Shown here in pieces: positions 55,086 through 64,000 of a stretch of 64,000 nucleotides of DNA (position 1 is the first letter of the stretch; each line of letters begins with the position of its first letter). The position numbers were made by a program, and so were the translations under genes. The notes under the pieces are model-generated. The model was not told the origin of the DNA and made no database searches. It was given only the letters and a program-made list of their open reading frames with translations. The stretch is taken from assembly GCA_025084515.1 (NCBI GenBank), contig JAJAGP010000754.1, forward strand, positions 186,001 to 250,000, written 5' to 3'. The stretch comes from Ancistrus triradiatus (taxonomy: Eukaryota > Chordata > Actinopteri > Siluriformes > Loricariidae).

Positions 55086-56233
55086 TGGCAGGAAGTTGAA
55101 CACTGGAGTTTCACTACATTGTAAATGTTGTAGAAAGAGTAGCTAAGGTCATTCCCAGATGACTCTAGAATGGATAGCCATTCTGAATATTCAGTACATT
55201 GATAAAAAAAAAAACAGAAATAAGTAGTAAGAAATGACTCCCACACTGCAATGCTGTAGAAAAGTTTGCTTCTCCATGAAACAACTTTGTAAAACCCACA
55301 GGATCGCATTTGTTAATTGGTCATGCTTTGTTGCTCTGGCATACAAAGGCACTTTATAATTCTCCCCAACCAAGACTCTGTCTATGCAAACCTCTATGGC
55401 ATACTGTGACAAACCTTCACTTGAGGAGCTTTTTAAGGCTGCAGCCATCCTCCACCCTCCTCTCTTGGGAGGCTGACTGACAGTGGATTTAAACAGCCAA
55501 GAGGCATCCAAACTCATGTGAATAATTCACAGCGCTGATAGCCACAGAGCGCGATTGACGTAATAAATGTAATCAGCCACCACGTGTCAGGTTTTACATG
55601 GAAATTCTGTAATTAATTGGGGATTTGAAACTGCGGCACTGCAGTTCAGATGATGTTTGCAAAGTTAGAAAGTTTATCTGAGCCGAAGCCAAAAGACAGC
55701 GTCTTCTACCTGTCTGAAAAACAGAATGTGCTGCCATGACTGGGCTGAAAGTGATTCTGCTGATGTAAAGAACTCCACAAACTTCACTATTAGTCAAAAT
55801 GATAGGATGCTTACTGAATTGTAGGGAGAAGCGGGAACCCAGAGATTATATTAAAGAGGGAAAAGGGTTCTTATAAATCAGTAGCACTGAAATAGTTACA
55901 GAATAAATGACTTTGTATTGCTTTTGGGAGAAATATACTGTATAATGTTTCTGAAGTAGCCGCAAATAATTCGCATATCTCTGACACTCTTTCTGGAAGT
56001 ATAATGTGGGGGTCTGTACTGTGCGTCACACAGACCCAGCCCCCACCCCAACGAGCACTGACAATCAGGAGACAACAGAGAAGTGGAAACAACCAGAAAA
56101 CACACATTCAGAAACACACATGGAACATAACTCGACCTTTCCGTGTCTGGAAACCATACTGGACTTTATGGTGGCAGGAGACACTGAGATGCAACTGAAA
56201 CCTCACCCCCCAGAGGCAGGATTACGAACAGTG
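55086..56233. other. Repeat-poor stretch, candidate conserved DNA
   Basis: No repeat family recognised. The minus-strand frame 55191-55517 (108 codons) includes YAIEVCIDRVLVGENYKVPL and looks more protein-like than most frames here. It lacks splice context and a domain I recognise. Confidence 0.35.
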
Positions 56234-56364
56234 TGATTCAGCGGTAGAACGCTGCTCATAGTCCTGATGCGCCCTGGTTCATATCCTGCCTCTGGTTACA
56301 ATTACAAAATCACCATAGAGACGCAAACCAAAATCTCACCTTGTTAGAGGCAGTATATGAGATG

Positions 56365-56610
56365 CAAGAACGTATTCCTAGTTCTTAGAACTGTTCCCCC
56401 ATTGTCACATGTTTGCACCACAGGAAGTGGGAATGATTGTAGTTCTTAGAACGCCATGTATAGGGACTCTTTAGTTCCTGATATGAGGTAGGGTCGGTTC
56501 TGAGTGAATAGGAACCCTGAGTGAAATAAGTCTGTGGCCATTGGTCCAGGCGTAGTGACGCAAGTGTATTGTGTTTGGTCCAGATGCTCAACAGCCATCT
56601 TTAAATATAC
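56365..56610 (+). mobile_element. TTCTTAGAAC-type element, partial second copy
   Basis: CCTAGTTCTTAGAACTGTTC, GCCATGTATAGGGACTCTTT, GAATAGGAACCCTGAGTGAA and ATTGTGTTTGGTCCAGATGC match, in order, the left portion of the element at 9805. The right part is absent. Confidence 0.65.
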
Positions 56611-56646
56611 AGTACTGTGTAAAAGTCTTATGATATTATATTAGAT

Positions 56647-57047
56647 ACAGTGGGGAAAAAAAGTATTTAACCAGCCACTGATTGTGCAAGTTCTCCTACT
56701 TAGAAAGATGAGAGAGGTCTGTCATTTTCATCATAGCTACACTTCAACTATGAGAGACAAAATGAGAAAAAAAAAATCCAGGAAATCACATTGTAGATGT
56801 GTAGATCACATTGTAAATTAAGGTGGAAAATAAGTATTTGGTCAATAAATTTGGTTCAACTCAATACTTTGTAACATAACCTTTGTTGGCAATGACAGAG
56901 GTCAAACGTTTACTGTAAGTCTTCACCAGGTTGGCACACACTGTAGCTGGTATTTTGGCCCATTCCTCCATGCAGATCTCCTCTAGAGCAGTGATGTTTT
57001 GGGGCAACACAGACTTTCGACTCCCTCCACAAATTTTCTATGGGGCT
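56647..57047 (-). mobile_element. Tc1-like family A, 3' fragment
   Basis: CAGTGGGGAAAAAAAGTATT and the complete inverted repeat are followed by the C-terminal transposase codons on the minus strand up to CTATGGGGCTGAGG, where a SINE-like sequence begins. Confidence 0.9.
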
Positions 57048-57049
57048 GA

Positions 57050-57300
57050 GGCGTCAATAACCCCCCATATTCAGGACAGGAAGATTGATACTAGTGAAAC
57101 ACACTCACACTGGGGCAATTTCAGAGTGACCAATGAAACTATCTTTGGAATGTGGAAGGAAACCAGAAGTACATACACACATAGCTGATTTACGTGGTGG
57201 ACATGCAAATTCCACACACGAGGAGTCAAAAGTTGGGATTGAACCAGGGATCTAAGGATCTGTGTGACTGCGCCAACAAGCCACCCACTTTGTCAGAGAT
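57050..57300 (-). repeat. DANA/HE1-like SINE
   Basis: GGGGCAATTTCAGAGTGACC, GTGGACATGCAAATTCCACA and GGGATTGAACCAGGGATCT (complement of the tRNA-like B-box) appear in the order of a minus-strand fish V-SINE. The head extends to GCGCCAACAAGCCACCC. Confidence 0.72.
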
Positions 57301-57477
57301 GTTGCTCCTAGGTATCTTAGGAGAAGCGAGATGAGCCCGAAAGCAGTCATACGGCAAATCCATTTGAGATTAAAAGTGTCAAAACTGAGTTTATCTTGAG
57401 AAGTTCATTGGTTGTAAATCAAGCCTTGGGCTTGAACTTATCTGCCACATGAGCTGCCTCTCCACTCTAAGCTTGAA

Positions 57478-58170
57478 GATATAATAATAAGTTAGACTTA
57501 TATAGTGCCTTTGACAATACCCAAGGTCGCTTTACACAGGTAATAAGTACAGTGAAACAGAACAAATCAAATGGAAATAGAAGAAGGAAGCGAGTGAAAA
57601 TGCTGAGAATACAGATGGGTTTTTAGCTTGGGAGTTTTGAACTTGGAGAGAGAGAGGTAGTGAAACGCAGCAAAGGGGGAAGACAGTTCCAGAGCGAGGG
57701 GGAGGCAACACTAAAAGATCTACCACCCATGGTAGACAGGCATGCGATGACCTTAATTTACATGAAAGAGTGTACCGATTGACAGGATTATCAGAGAGAC
57801 AGAGCCCAGACCATGAAGTGCTGATTGATGGGTAAGCAGTCGAGCTGTTAAAGTACAGGTTCAAATTTCTTGGGAAGAGTCAGAACTCTTGCAGCAGCTA
57901 TTGTAAGTTGTAAGTAGCAAAGGAGGGAAGCCCATAGAATAGTGAGTTACAGTGGTAATAAGGCATGGACCAAGATCTCAACTACCTTAGGGGACAAAAG
58001 CGGACAAACATGAACAATGTTGCAAAGTTGAAAGAAGGCAGACCTAGAGAAAGATTTTACATGTGGTTCAAAAGACAGGAGAGGATCAAACATGACACTA
58101 ATATTATGTGCAGTGGCAGAGGAGTTGACAATAGCAATAGCAAGAATTGAATTAGAAAGAGACGAGACAA
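57478..58170 (-). pseudogene. LINE RT C-terminal part and 3' end, decayed
   Basis: The left side has a 3' terminus complement (GACTTATATAGTGCCTTTGA, AGGTCGCTTTACACAGG). To the right, minus-strand reading gives degenerate RT C-terminal codons (CLPWVVDLLVLPPPRSGTVF; the usual block is P..W..LP..IR). It is a different subfamily from 34380. Stops and frameshifts throughout. Confidence 0.72.
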
Positions 58171-59520
58171 CAGATCGTTGTTACAAAGTACAGTAATGGA
58201 TATCTATTCAAATTACACACACATTAAAGCAATGAAGCTTTTGCTATGGGTCAGAAATGTTTCAGCTCATTTGTCAGTAGCAGGTAAACATGACAGTCAA
58301 TATGTTGGCAGATCTCAACACAATTCGAGTCTATATTGAGATGTTGAAAAACAAAAGAGGAGTTCCAGTATTTATGCTCAGGAGAAAAATCTGAAGTAAA
58401 TGTCTCAATTTTCTATCCGTTTAATTTCACATTTTGTCTTGGGGAAACTACAGAGATATTAAGATTAAGCGACTTTCTTTTCCTATGTGAAAATTTCAAG
58501 ATAAAGTTATACTGCGTACTTAATTCAAGTATGAACGATATAATGTTAAAAAGAATTGTTAAAAATGTAAAACACCTGAATCAATGATTCAAAATATATG
58601 GTGTTATATCTATAATTTATTCAAGAGTTATAAAGGGCTCTAGTGTAATACCAGCGTAAATGAAGTTTCTAAATTAAGTGATCCCTCAATAATAATTCGA
58701 AATGATTTTATGTTTTATGGCGTATTATACTCTCATATTAAAGAAGCTTGAAATCATTTAACAGATCACTACTCTTACATTATTATTAGTGGAATAACCC
58801 ACAAAATGTATTCTGATTTATGCACGACTAATATCGTAGTCGTTATTTCTCAGGCATTATATTAAGAACAAAATCATTATTACTTTACTGATGGGCTCTT
58901 AACCATCTACATCATTTCCCACATGGTTATTTGCCTTACCCTGAAACACGTTCTGTATTAAATAAAGACATTTTAAAGAATAATGTAAATGAAAGTGGGC
59001 CGGAGAGTTTAATAACAGTTGGTAGTATGGAAAATGAGAAATCATTAAAATGTAAATGAGTAATAAGAAATCATCGAGGAAATGGTGTGACACGAGATTC
59101 GTAACATGAGCTTGGTATTTCCATTGCATTAACATAATATTCAGAGTGATGATGGCTCTGGTGGATGAAAGGGCTTTAGGTAATATGCTAGATAGAACAA
59201 CATGTTTAATTAAATAATGAAATAATGAAATAAATCTGATGCTAACAACCGCTTACAGGTAAGTACGCCAGCATTCAGAAAACTCTCACCTCTTTTTTAT
59301 GTGCTTAAGGTACTGCTTATTACAAAGGCACAAGCAGTGTTACTCAAGCTTCCTCAGGGCAGGCTTATTCTGTTGCTGTAATGATCATTAGTTATTGTAC
59401 TTCTGGGCACTGACTGCTCAGAGTAATTCTGTACTGTATTACATGTCAGAATGTCTCTGGGACAGAAAGGTGTCTGACTCACCATATTATTGGGTTATGT
59501 ACTTCTATACCGCCTTTATA
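58171..59520. other. Long AT-rich, repeat-free stretch
   Basis: About 1.3 kb with no recognised repeat and no credible exon, the longest such stretch in the window. The interior 58190-59180 has little low-complexity sequence and many TAAT/ATTA words, as in deeply conserved non-coding elements. This is an inference from texture only. Confidence 0.4.
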
Positions 59521-59579
59521 TACAGTGTAGCAAAATAGTATGTAGTCATCCACTTATTGTGCAAGTTTTCCTACTTAGA
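59521..59579 (-). mobile_element. Family A terminal fragment
   Basis: TACAGTGTAGCAAAATAGTA, then CTTATTGTGCAAGTTTTCC, is a diverged family A terminus of about 60 bp. It stands 70 bp before the full copy at 59653. Confidence 0.75.
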
Positions 59580-59652
59580 ACTTTCACTCTCTCTTTATCT
59601 CTCACAAACACAAAAAGAGGCACAAATAAATGCACTCTTAATGAGAGAAATA

Positions 59653-61008
59653 CAGTGGGGCAAAAAAGTATTTAGTCAGCCACTGATTGTGCAAGTTCTC
59701 CTATGTAGAAAGATAAGAGAGGTCTGTAAATGTCATCACAGGTACACTTCAACTATGAGAGACAAAATGATAAAAAAAAATTCAGGAAATCACATTGTAG
59801 GATTTTTAAAGAATTTAATTGTAAATCATGGTGGAAAATAAGTATTTGGTCAATAACAAAAGTCCAACTCAGTACTTTGTAACATAACCTTTGTTGGCAA
59901 TGACAGAGGTCAAATGTTTCCTGTAAGTCTTCACCAGGTTGGCACACACTGTAGCTGGTATTTTGGTCCATTCCTCCATGCAGATCTCCTCTAGAGCAGT
60001 GATGTTTTGGTGATGTCGCTGGGCAACACGGACTTTCAACTCCCTCCACAAATTTTCTATGGGGCTGAGGTCTGGAGACTGGCTACATCACTCCAGGACC
60101 TTGAAATGCTTTTTACGGAGCCACTCCTTCGTTGCCTTAGTGGTGTGTTTGGGATCATTGTCATTCTGGAAGACCCAGCCACGTTCCATCTTCAATGCTC
60201 TCACTGATGGAAGGAGGTTTTGGCTTAAAATCTCACAATACATGGCTCCGTTCATGCATCCCTTAACACGGATCAGTCGTCCTGTCCCCTTTGCAGAAAA
60301 ACAGCCCCAAAGCATCATGTTTCCACTCCCATGCTTCACAGTAGGTATGGTGTTCTTGGGATGAAACTCAGCAGTCTTTTTCCTCCAAACACGACGAGTT
60401 GAATTTTTACCAAAAAATTCTATTTTGGTTTCATCTGACCACAATGATATTCACCCAATCCTCTTCTGGATCATCCATATGCTCTCTGGCAAACTTCAGA
60501 CGGGGCCTGGACATGTACTGGCTTAAGCAGGGGGACACGCCTGGCCACTGCAGATCTGAGTCCCTCTCGGCATAGTGTGTTACTGATGGTAGCCCTTTGT
60601 TACTTTGGTCCCAGCTCTCTGCAGGTCATTCATCAGGTCCCTCCATGTAGTTTTGGGATTTTTTGCTCATCGTTTTTCATGATCATTTTGACCCCACGGG
60701 ATGAGATCTTGTGTGGAGCCCCAGATCGAGGGAGATTTATCAATGATCTTGTATGTCTTCCATTCCTTACAATTGCTCCCCACAGTTGATTTATTCACAC
60801 CAACCTGCTTGCCTATTGTATATTCACTTTTCCCAGCCTGGTGCAGGTCTACAATTTTCTTCCTGTGTGTCCTTCAACAGCTCTTTGGTCTTGGCCATGG
60901 TTGAGTTTGGAGTCTGACTGTTTGAGGCTGTGAACAGGTATCTTTTATAGAGATAACGAGGTCAAACAGGTTCCATTAATACAGGTAACGAGTGGAGGAC
61001 AGAAGAGC
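59653..61008 (-). mobile_element. Tc1-like transposon, family A, nearly complete
   Basis: The full terminal repeat CAGTGGGGCAAAAAAGTATT is followed by the whole transposase gene on the minus strand and the 5' UTR to GAGGACAGAAGAGCT, where the opposite inverted repeat should begin but is cut. It is the reference copy for family A in this window. Confidence 0.94.
59869..60898 (-). pseudogene. Tc1 transposase (family A), near full length, frameshifted
   Basis: Start ATG at 60896-60898 (MAKTKEL) and stop at 59869, about 343 codons, the normal Tc1 length. Domains in order: HTH DNA-binding half, DDE core. A clean 118-codon stretch (60088-60444) holds WSDETKIEFFG (Asp 1), KNTIPTVKHG, MERGWVFQNDNDPKHT (Asp 2) and ATKEWLRKKHFKVLE. 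A further frame (59869-60051) covers WRELKVRVAQ to YVTKY. The spacing to the NPIE Glu fits DD34E. A few single-base indels and a Trp-to-other change are the main lesions. Confidence 0.94.
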
Positions 61009-61725
61009 TGCAATTTTGCACGTATCTATTTTTGTTGTTACAAATTGTTTGTAAAATTGTTAAAGAAATTGCATTTTTTTTAATAAAAAGTACCATTGTA
61101 ATTCATTGGTAGTGATGTATCCATAGGCGTGTCTAGCACCTGTTTAGGGGCGCTCAAGCATCGCCCGAATTGGGTCCCCGTACCCCCCAAAATAGGAGTT
61201 AAAGTTGTATTATGTTGTTCCTTTATTAAAAACAAAAAATTAAAAGAATATTAAACACAATATTTAAACGGCGAAAATACAGCACCCCCGACCCCCAGGT
61301 ATTGTTAAAAAACAAACAAATACATAAATAAATAACGGGGGCTGGTTTCGTTGGTTTTCACCCCTAAAACTCAAATCTTAGAATCACCCCAGGATGTATC
61401 TGTCATCATCTGTAGGTGCTTGGATAGAGAAATGGGTGTGTAATTACAATTACCGGCCCAGACAGTAGGGGGCGCACATCCGCGTTATCGCCTCATTCAT
61501 TTCAAACACAATGTTCTTATTTGTTCCTTTCTTTCATCCACAGGTAACAATTTTCAGGTAACATTCCATTTTGAAATATACTTTGCATTACAGAATACAA
61601 ATGCAAATGTTACTACAAGTTGTTTCATGTTGTTCATTGCTGCTGTTATTTGCTGAAAAGTTGCTTCATCAGAACCCTTGCAGCTGGTAGCTAATCATTT
61701 AGCTACAGCACCTGTGTAAGACCAT
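61009..61725. other. No recognised gene
   Basis: Unassigned sequence. GGGGGCGCACATCCGCG near 61469 is a GC-rich patch. ACCCCCGACCCCCAGG and related C-runs occur at 61280-61300. Confidence 0.45.
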
Positions 61726-62595
61726 GGGTGTTTCTGAAATCGCACCCTATTTATTTATTTAGTGTTCTATTTCGGGTGTCAGCCATTTTATAGGGTTGTC
61801 TGAATTCTCAGTGGACAAATCAATTCCCTATATAGTACACTACTTTGTTACCCATAATGCTCCATCAATACCGATGTACACTACTTCCGGACTAACTTAC
61901 CACAATGCATAGCAGTGTACTTCGGCTTTACTCGGCAAAGATGACGGAAAAAATCCGAAACCACCAGAGTGACGATTTTCGTGTACAAACATAAGTACAA
62001 AACATTAATAACTATTAAACCACAAACAATTGATAATAATGTGTTTACTGGTCAAAATAGTGAATTTAATATTTATGTATTTGTCATGGTTTTAGTTCGT
62101 CGGACAAATGAGTGAAATTTTACACTTGATAAGTAGCACATTGCAATATATTTGCAATATATCTGGTCTTTGCACACTGTATATACGTCAATTAATAACT
62201 AATTGTAATATATCTGCTCTTTTCTTGCACAATGTAAATAACTTATATCCAGGGTGTTTTTTTTATACTATAACTTTTATTTATTTATTTTGACTTTATT
62301 TATTATTATCTATTTGTACCTTGTTACATCATGTGTGGACAGCAAAATAAGAATTTCATTGTACAGGGAAACACGTTTCCTATTGTACATATGACAATAA
62401 AGCTTTGAATCCTTGAATCCTTGAATCCTGTCAGCTAAAATAAAACATCGCTAAACGGTGTTACTCCAAAGTCTTATGTAAGTGTGGTGTCCATCGTCTG
62501 GGTCTCGCTCTGCTACCCTATATAGTGCACTACACAGAACACACTATATAGTGATTAGTGAATGATTAAAAGAGTGGACCATTTCAGACATACCC
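61726..62595. mobile_element. Inverted-repeat MITE with CAT target duplication
   Basis: The left end GGGTGTTTCTGAAATCGCAC and right end CCATTTCAGACATACCC are imperfect inverted complements. They are flanked by CAT at 61723-61725 and 62596-62598. Inner parts share the words CCCTATATAGTACACTAC and CCTATATAGTGCACTACA. A 3-bp duplication fits PIF/Harbinger-type integration. It contains a LINE tail (62200-62428) and no transposase. Confidence 0.7.
62200..62428 (+). repeat. LINE 3' tail with TTGAATCC repeats
   Basis: AAGAATTTCATTGTACAGGG, ATGACAATAAAGCTTTGAAT and three TTGAATCC units form the 3' end of a non-LTR retrotransposon. The insertion lies inside the MITE. Confidence 0.75.
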
Positions 62596-62879
62596 CATGT
62601 TCTCTGTGTTGCAAGCGAGAAGTTTGAGTTTTGGTAAACTGTGGAGATGTCTAATGTGTGCCTCAGACAAAGTACATGTAGTTCTGTATTCAAATCAAGG
62701 TTAAGCTTTATTGCGATATATTGCGTGTTACTCATTCATTGAAATATAAAGCGAGAAAAAACAACGCTCTCACTTCTTCCTTTATTTTATCCCCCTTTTC
62801 AGGGGTTCAATATACAGGGTACCACTGCAGGCATGCCCTCGATGAAAAACCACTCCACTGTGGCCTTTTGTGGTAATTG

Positions 62880-63045
62880 CCTTTTCAGTTTACTGGTATA
62901 AATAGATGTCAAGTGTTTGGTTTTGTTTTAAATAAACTTTAACTGCGCCTCCACTGTGAGTCCTGTCTGCTGCCTTTCCTGCACTCAACCCCAACGTTGC
63001 AGAACACCTCATCGCGCCATAAATATGGACGGAGCAGGTAATCAG
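62880..63045 (+). repeat. Possible LTR end and leader
   Basis: GTTTTAAATAAACTTTAAC contains an AATAAA signal. It is followed by a CCTGTCTGCTGCC region ending CCCCAACGTTGCA and, soon after, ATGGACGGAGCAGGTAATCA with a stop 11 codons later. Order and wording resemble R-U5, leader and gag start of fish gypsy elements. No second LTR or downstream gag is identified. Confidence 0.35.
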
Positions 63046-64000
63046 TGGGTCCTGTGGTGATGTGGTTCTCTTCCTCTGAGAACAAGTATAACTGCCACAT
63101 TGTGGTTTGGGATAGAACTGGGATCATTTGTGCCTACCTTCACGTTAGCATACAAAGTCCGAAACAGGTATGAGAGCCTCTCTGGGCACGCACCTTTAAA
63201 GATCGAGCAGAGAGAATATGTGATCAGTAATGCTTGAGATGTTATTGGGTAGCAAGGCCATTCGGTGGCGAAAAAAAAAAAAAAAAAGGAAGAAGGCCTC
63301 AGTTTTTGAGCATTCCATGGTCCATGGAACTTCTGAGATTCCCTCAGCTGCTGCCATCATGGCTTTTACTTTGACCACCACTATTGCTGCAACTCTGGAA
63401 GCTGCACTCACCAACTTTGTTACTCCTGGGGCCACAGGTGGAGAATCCAAACTGAGTCTGGCTTACAAGCCAACTCGGAAGCTGCCACAGCAGATTCTGC
63501 CTTCATCCCAGCCCTTTCACCCTGAACGGCAGCTTCTAGTCCTAGCATCACCCATGACACCATTATTTTCTTGTTTCTCAGCTAGTTCAGAACTTTTTGT
63601 TTCGGGATATTGTTTCATTTCATGCGTGTGATGGTGGTAGTGCATGTGTGTCTTTGTGCAGAGTGTTCATCTTGATGCCCTAAGGGCTGTCACAGGGGGC
63701 CTATGTCATGTTATGGCAGGGTTGAGCTTTGCCCTGTGCATTTGTTTTCATGGCTAAAATAAGAGATAACTTATTAGAAGGGGTGTCTACAAGTTGTAGG
63801 CCATATAGTGTAGATCATAGTGTCAAATTCACACATTTATTTAACAGTTAGAATACCCAGCTACACTATAGTGCTGGGCGTTATACCGGTGTTAATTTCC
63901 CGTACCATATATAAATATATATACGTTTTTTTTTCTAATTACTCTTGACAGTAGAGTAAGCTACACACCTATGCAAAAGCCTGTTATCCCCCAATCCACC
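63046..64000. other. Unassigned to window end
   Basis: The open frame 63230-63631 (133 codons) contains a poly-Lys run from (A)n and an Ala/Thr-rich stretch (IAATLEAALTNFVTPG). No domain is recognised. It might continue the possible gag upstream but I cannot show this. AGTGCTGGGCGTTATACCGG at 63871 resembles the start of another small DNA-transposon repeat. Confidence 0.35.

Noticed and set aside
60059..60364. 101-codon plus-strand frame
   Set aside because: It is antisense to the family A transposase, which is clearly recognised on the other strand.

Overview
The window is eukaryotic, AT-rich and packed with transposable elements. It is almost certainly intergenic or intronic DNA of a ray-finned (teleost) fish. 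The diagnosis rests on several Tc1/mariner families with long terminal inverted repeats, tRNA-derived SINEs with the teleost tail GCATTTAGCAGACGCCCTTA or its complement, DANA/HE1-like SINEs, L2/CR1-type LINE fragments with an FHCYA-D-TQLY-type reverse transcriptase core, Ty3/gypsy LTRs, and long (TA)n, (GT)n and (CA)n runs. A catfish or related otophysan is plausible but cannot be proved from the sequence. I see no intact host protein-coding gene, rRNA, functional tRNA or CRISPR array. Every reading frame I can name belongs to a decayed mobile element.

Layout. 0-4 kb: two Tc1 copies of 'family A', the second split by a LINE 3' end. 4.5-6.0 kb: a Tc1 copy ('family D') holding a SINE and an 819-bp solo LTR. 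7.2-9.2 kb: an inverted-repeat DNA transposon ('family P') filled with a Tc1 deletion derivative and LINE pieces. 9.25-11.4 kb: a Tc1-like element ('H') interrupted by a second DNA element that itself holds a PIF/Harbinger remnant. 13-14.2 kb: three SINE copies and a 250-bp MITE. 15.5-18.0 kb: a gag-only gypsy remnant ending in a 3' LTR related to the solo LTR. 18.6-25.6 kb: Tc1 families Z, X, Y and A, SINEs, a Tigger-like MITE and LINE ends. 26.5-32.5 kb: family D copies and a nearly complete family X Tc1. 33-36.4 kb: LINE RT fragments, one inside a second P copy. 36.7-37.5 kb: (TA)n and two Tc1 pieces. 39-40.8 kb: SINE-like fragments and a complete Tigger-like MITE. 42-45 kb: Tc1 and SINE remnants, a perfect hairpin and a ~600-bp tandem array. 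46.6-50.5 kb: a third P copy and a nest of X and Z elements. 52-55 kb: a LINE 3' region and a Tc1 of a Sleeping Beauty-like lineage. 56-61 kb: family A copies, a SINE, a LINE end and a long repeat-poor AT-rich stretch. 61.7-64 kb: an inverted-repeat MITE and a possible LTR leader.

The genes do not form a pathway. The biology here is transposition history: autonomous Tc1 and LINE families mobilising deletion derivatives, MITEs and SINEs, with nesting that orders the insertions in time. Repeat-poor stretches near 6.0-7.2, 38.3-38.5, 55.1-55.8 and 58.2-59.2 kb are the best places to look for conserved host regulatory DNA. That last point is inference. Family letters (A, D, H, P, X, Y, Z) are labels used only in this annotation.
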